64,000 bases of DNA from Bifidobacterium colobi (GTDB taxonomy: Bacteria > Actinomycetota > Actinomycetes > Actinomycetales > Bifidobacteriaceae): assembly GCF_018555455.1 (NCBI RefSeq), contig NZ_JAFEJU010000001.1, forward strand, positions 186,001-250,000. Direction: 5' to 3'. Under the pieces are notes generated by a model. It saw only the letters and a program-made list of their open reading frames with translations. It was not told where the DNA came from and did no database searches. Made by a program: the position numbers and the translations under genes. Shown here in pieces: positions 63,923-64,000 of this stretch; within the stretch, counting starts at the first letter, position 1, and every line of letters begins with the position of its first letter.

Positions 63923-64000
63923 ATGAGTGAACTAAACAACTGGAGCAATCCACTGCGCGATTCGCGCGATTTGCGATTGCCTCGCATCGCCGGCCCCTGC
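63923..64000 (+). CDS. zwf: Glucose-6-phosphate dehydrogenase, N-terminal start
   Basis: First 26 codons: MSELNNWSNPLRDSRDLRLP then RIAGPC, as in actinobacterial Zwf where the NADP-binding GVTGDLARKK would follow. Truncated by the window edge. It is divergent from the tRNA-Lys gene. Confidence 0.8.
   Translation, partial: MSELNNWSNPLRDSRDLRLPRIAGPC

Overview
The window is high-GC actinobacterial DNA that best fits a Bifidobacterium chromosome. The evidence is the gene families and their N-termini (a Zwf start with RLPRIAGPC, the amt-PII pair next to a GlnD-like gene, a PepD-type C69 dipeptidase) together with bifidobacterial-style conjugation and sortase-pilin genes. The species cannot be fixed from the sequence.

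Host left flank (1-10,971): a MATE efflux protein cut by the window edge, a short GlnD-like enzyme, glnB (PII) and amt, ftsY, a TetR regulator, a family 2 glycosyltransferase, a dipeptidase, and the 3' half of a tRNA-Lys gene. Host right flank (63,736-64,000): the 5' half of the same tRNA-Lys gene with its promoter, and the first 26 codons of zwf.

Between the two tRNA halves lies an integrative conjugative element of about 52.8 kb, bounded by a 15-bp direct repeat (one mismatch). From left to right it holds: two tandem tyrosine recombinases; a two-component/ABC-transporter module whose transcription units share one promoter-plus-palindrome layout (13.4-20.3 kb); a Kdp potassium-uptake operon (20.6-29.2 kb); a truncated nnrD-like fragment; a LacI-controlled sugar ABC/GH32 operon (30.2-36.1 kb); a small membrane-protein/SdpI-like/acetyltransferase operon (36.4-37.8 kb); mobilisation genes (MobC-like, relaxase, PcfB-like, OB-fold, VirD4, 38.6-43.8 kb); a complete tRNA-Lys(UUU) with its own promoter and terminator (43.9-44.1 kb); an AlbA-type regulator; a minus-strand block of conjugation genes (VirB4, PrgI, VirB6-like, Maff2, CHAP hydrolase) with two large LPXTG surface proteins (46.0-57.9 kb); an ImmA/DUF4411 pair; and a right-end block of ParA, a small ParB-like protein, a WhiB protein, a replication-like protein and an XRE repressor (60.1-63.6 kb).

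Main interpretation: insertion splits the host tRNA-Lys(UUU) and does not rebuild its 3' half. The element carries a complete tRNA-Lys(UUU) transcription unit that keeps base pairing through compensatory changes, so it looks like a carried replacement. The left-behind host tRNA promoter points into the element's right-end control and replication genes. Several signalling genes in the cargo are broken in this copy: the response regulator by an in-frame TAG, the ABC ATPase by a 1-nt loss, and kdpD by a 1-nt gain. Sequencing error cannot be excluded for the indels.
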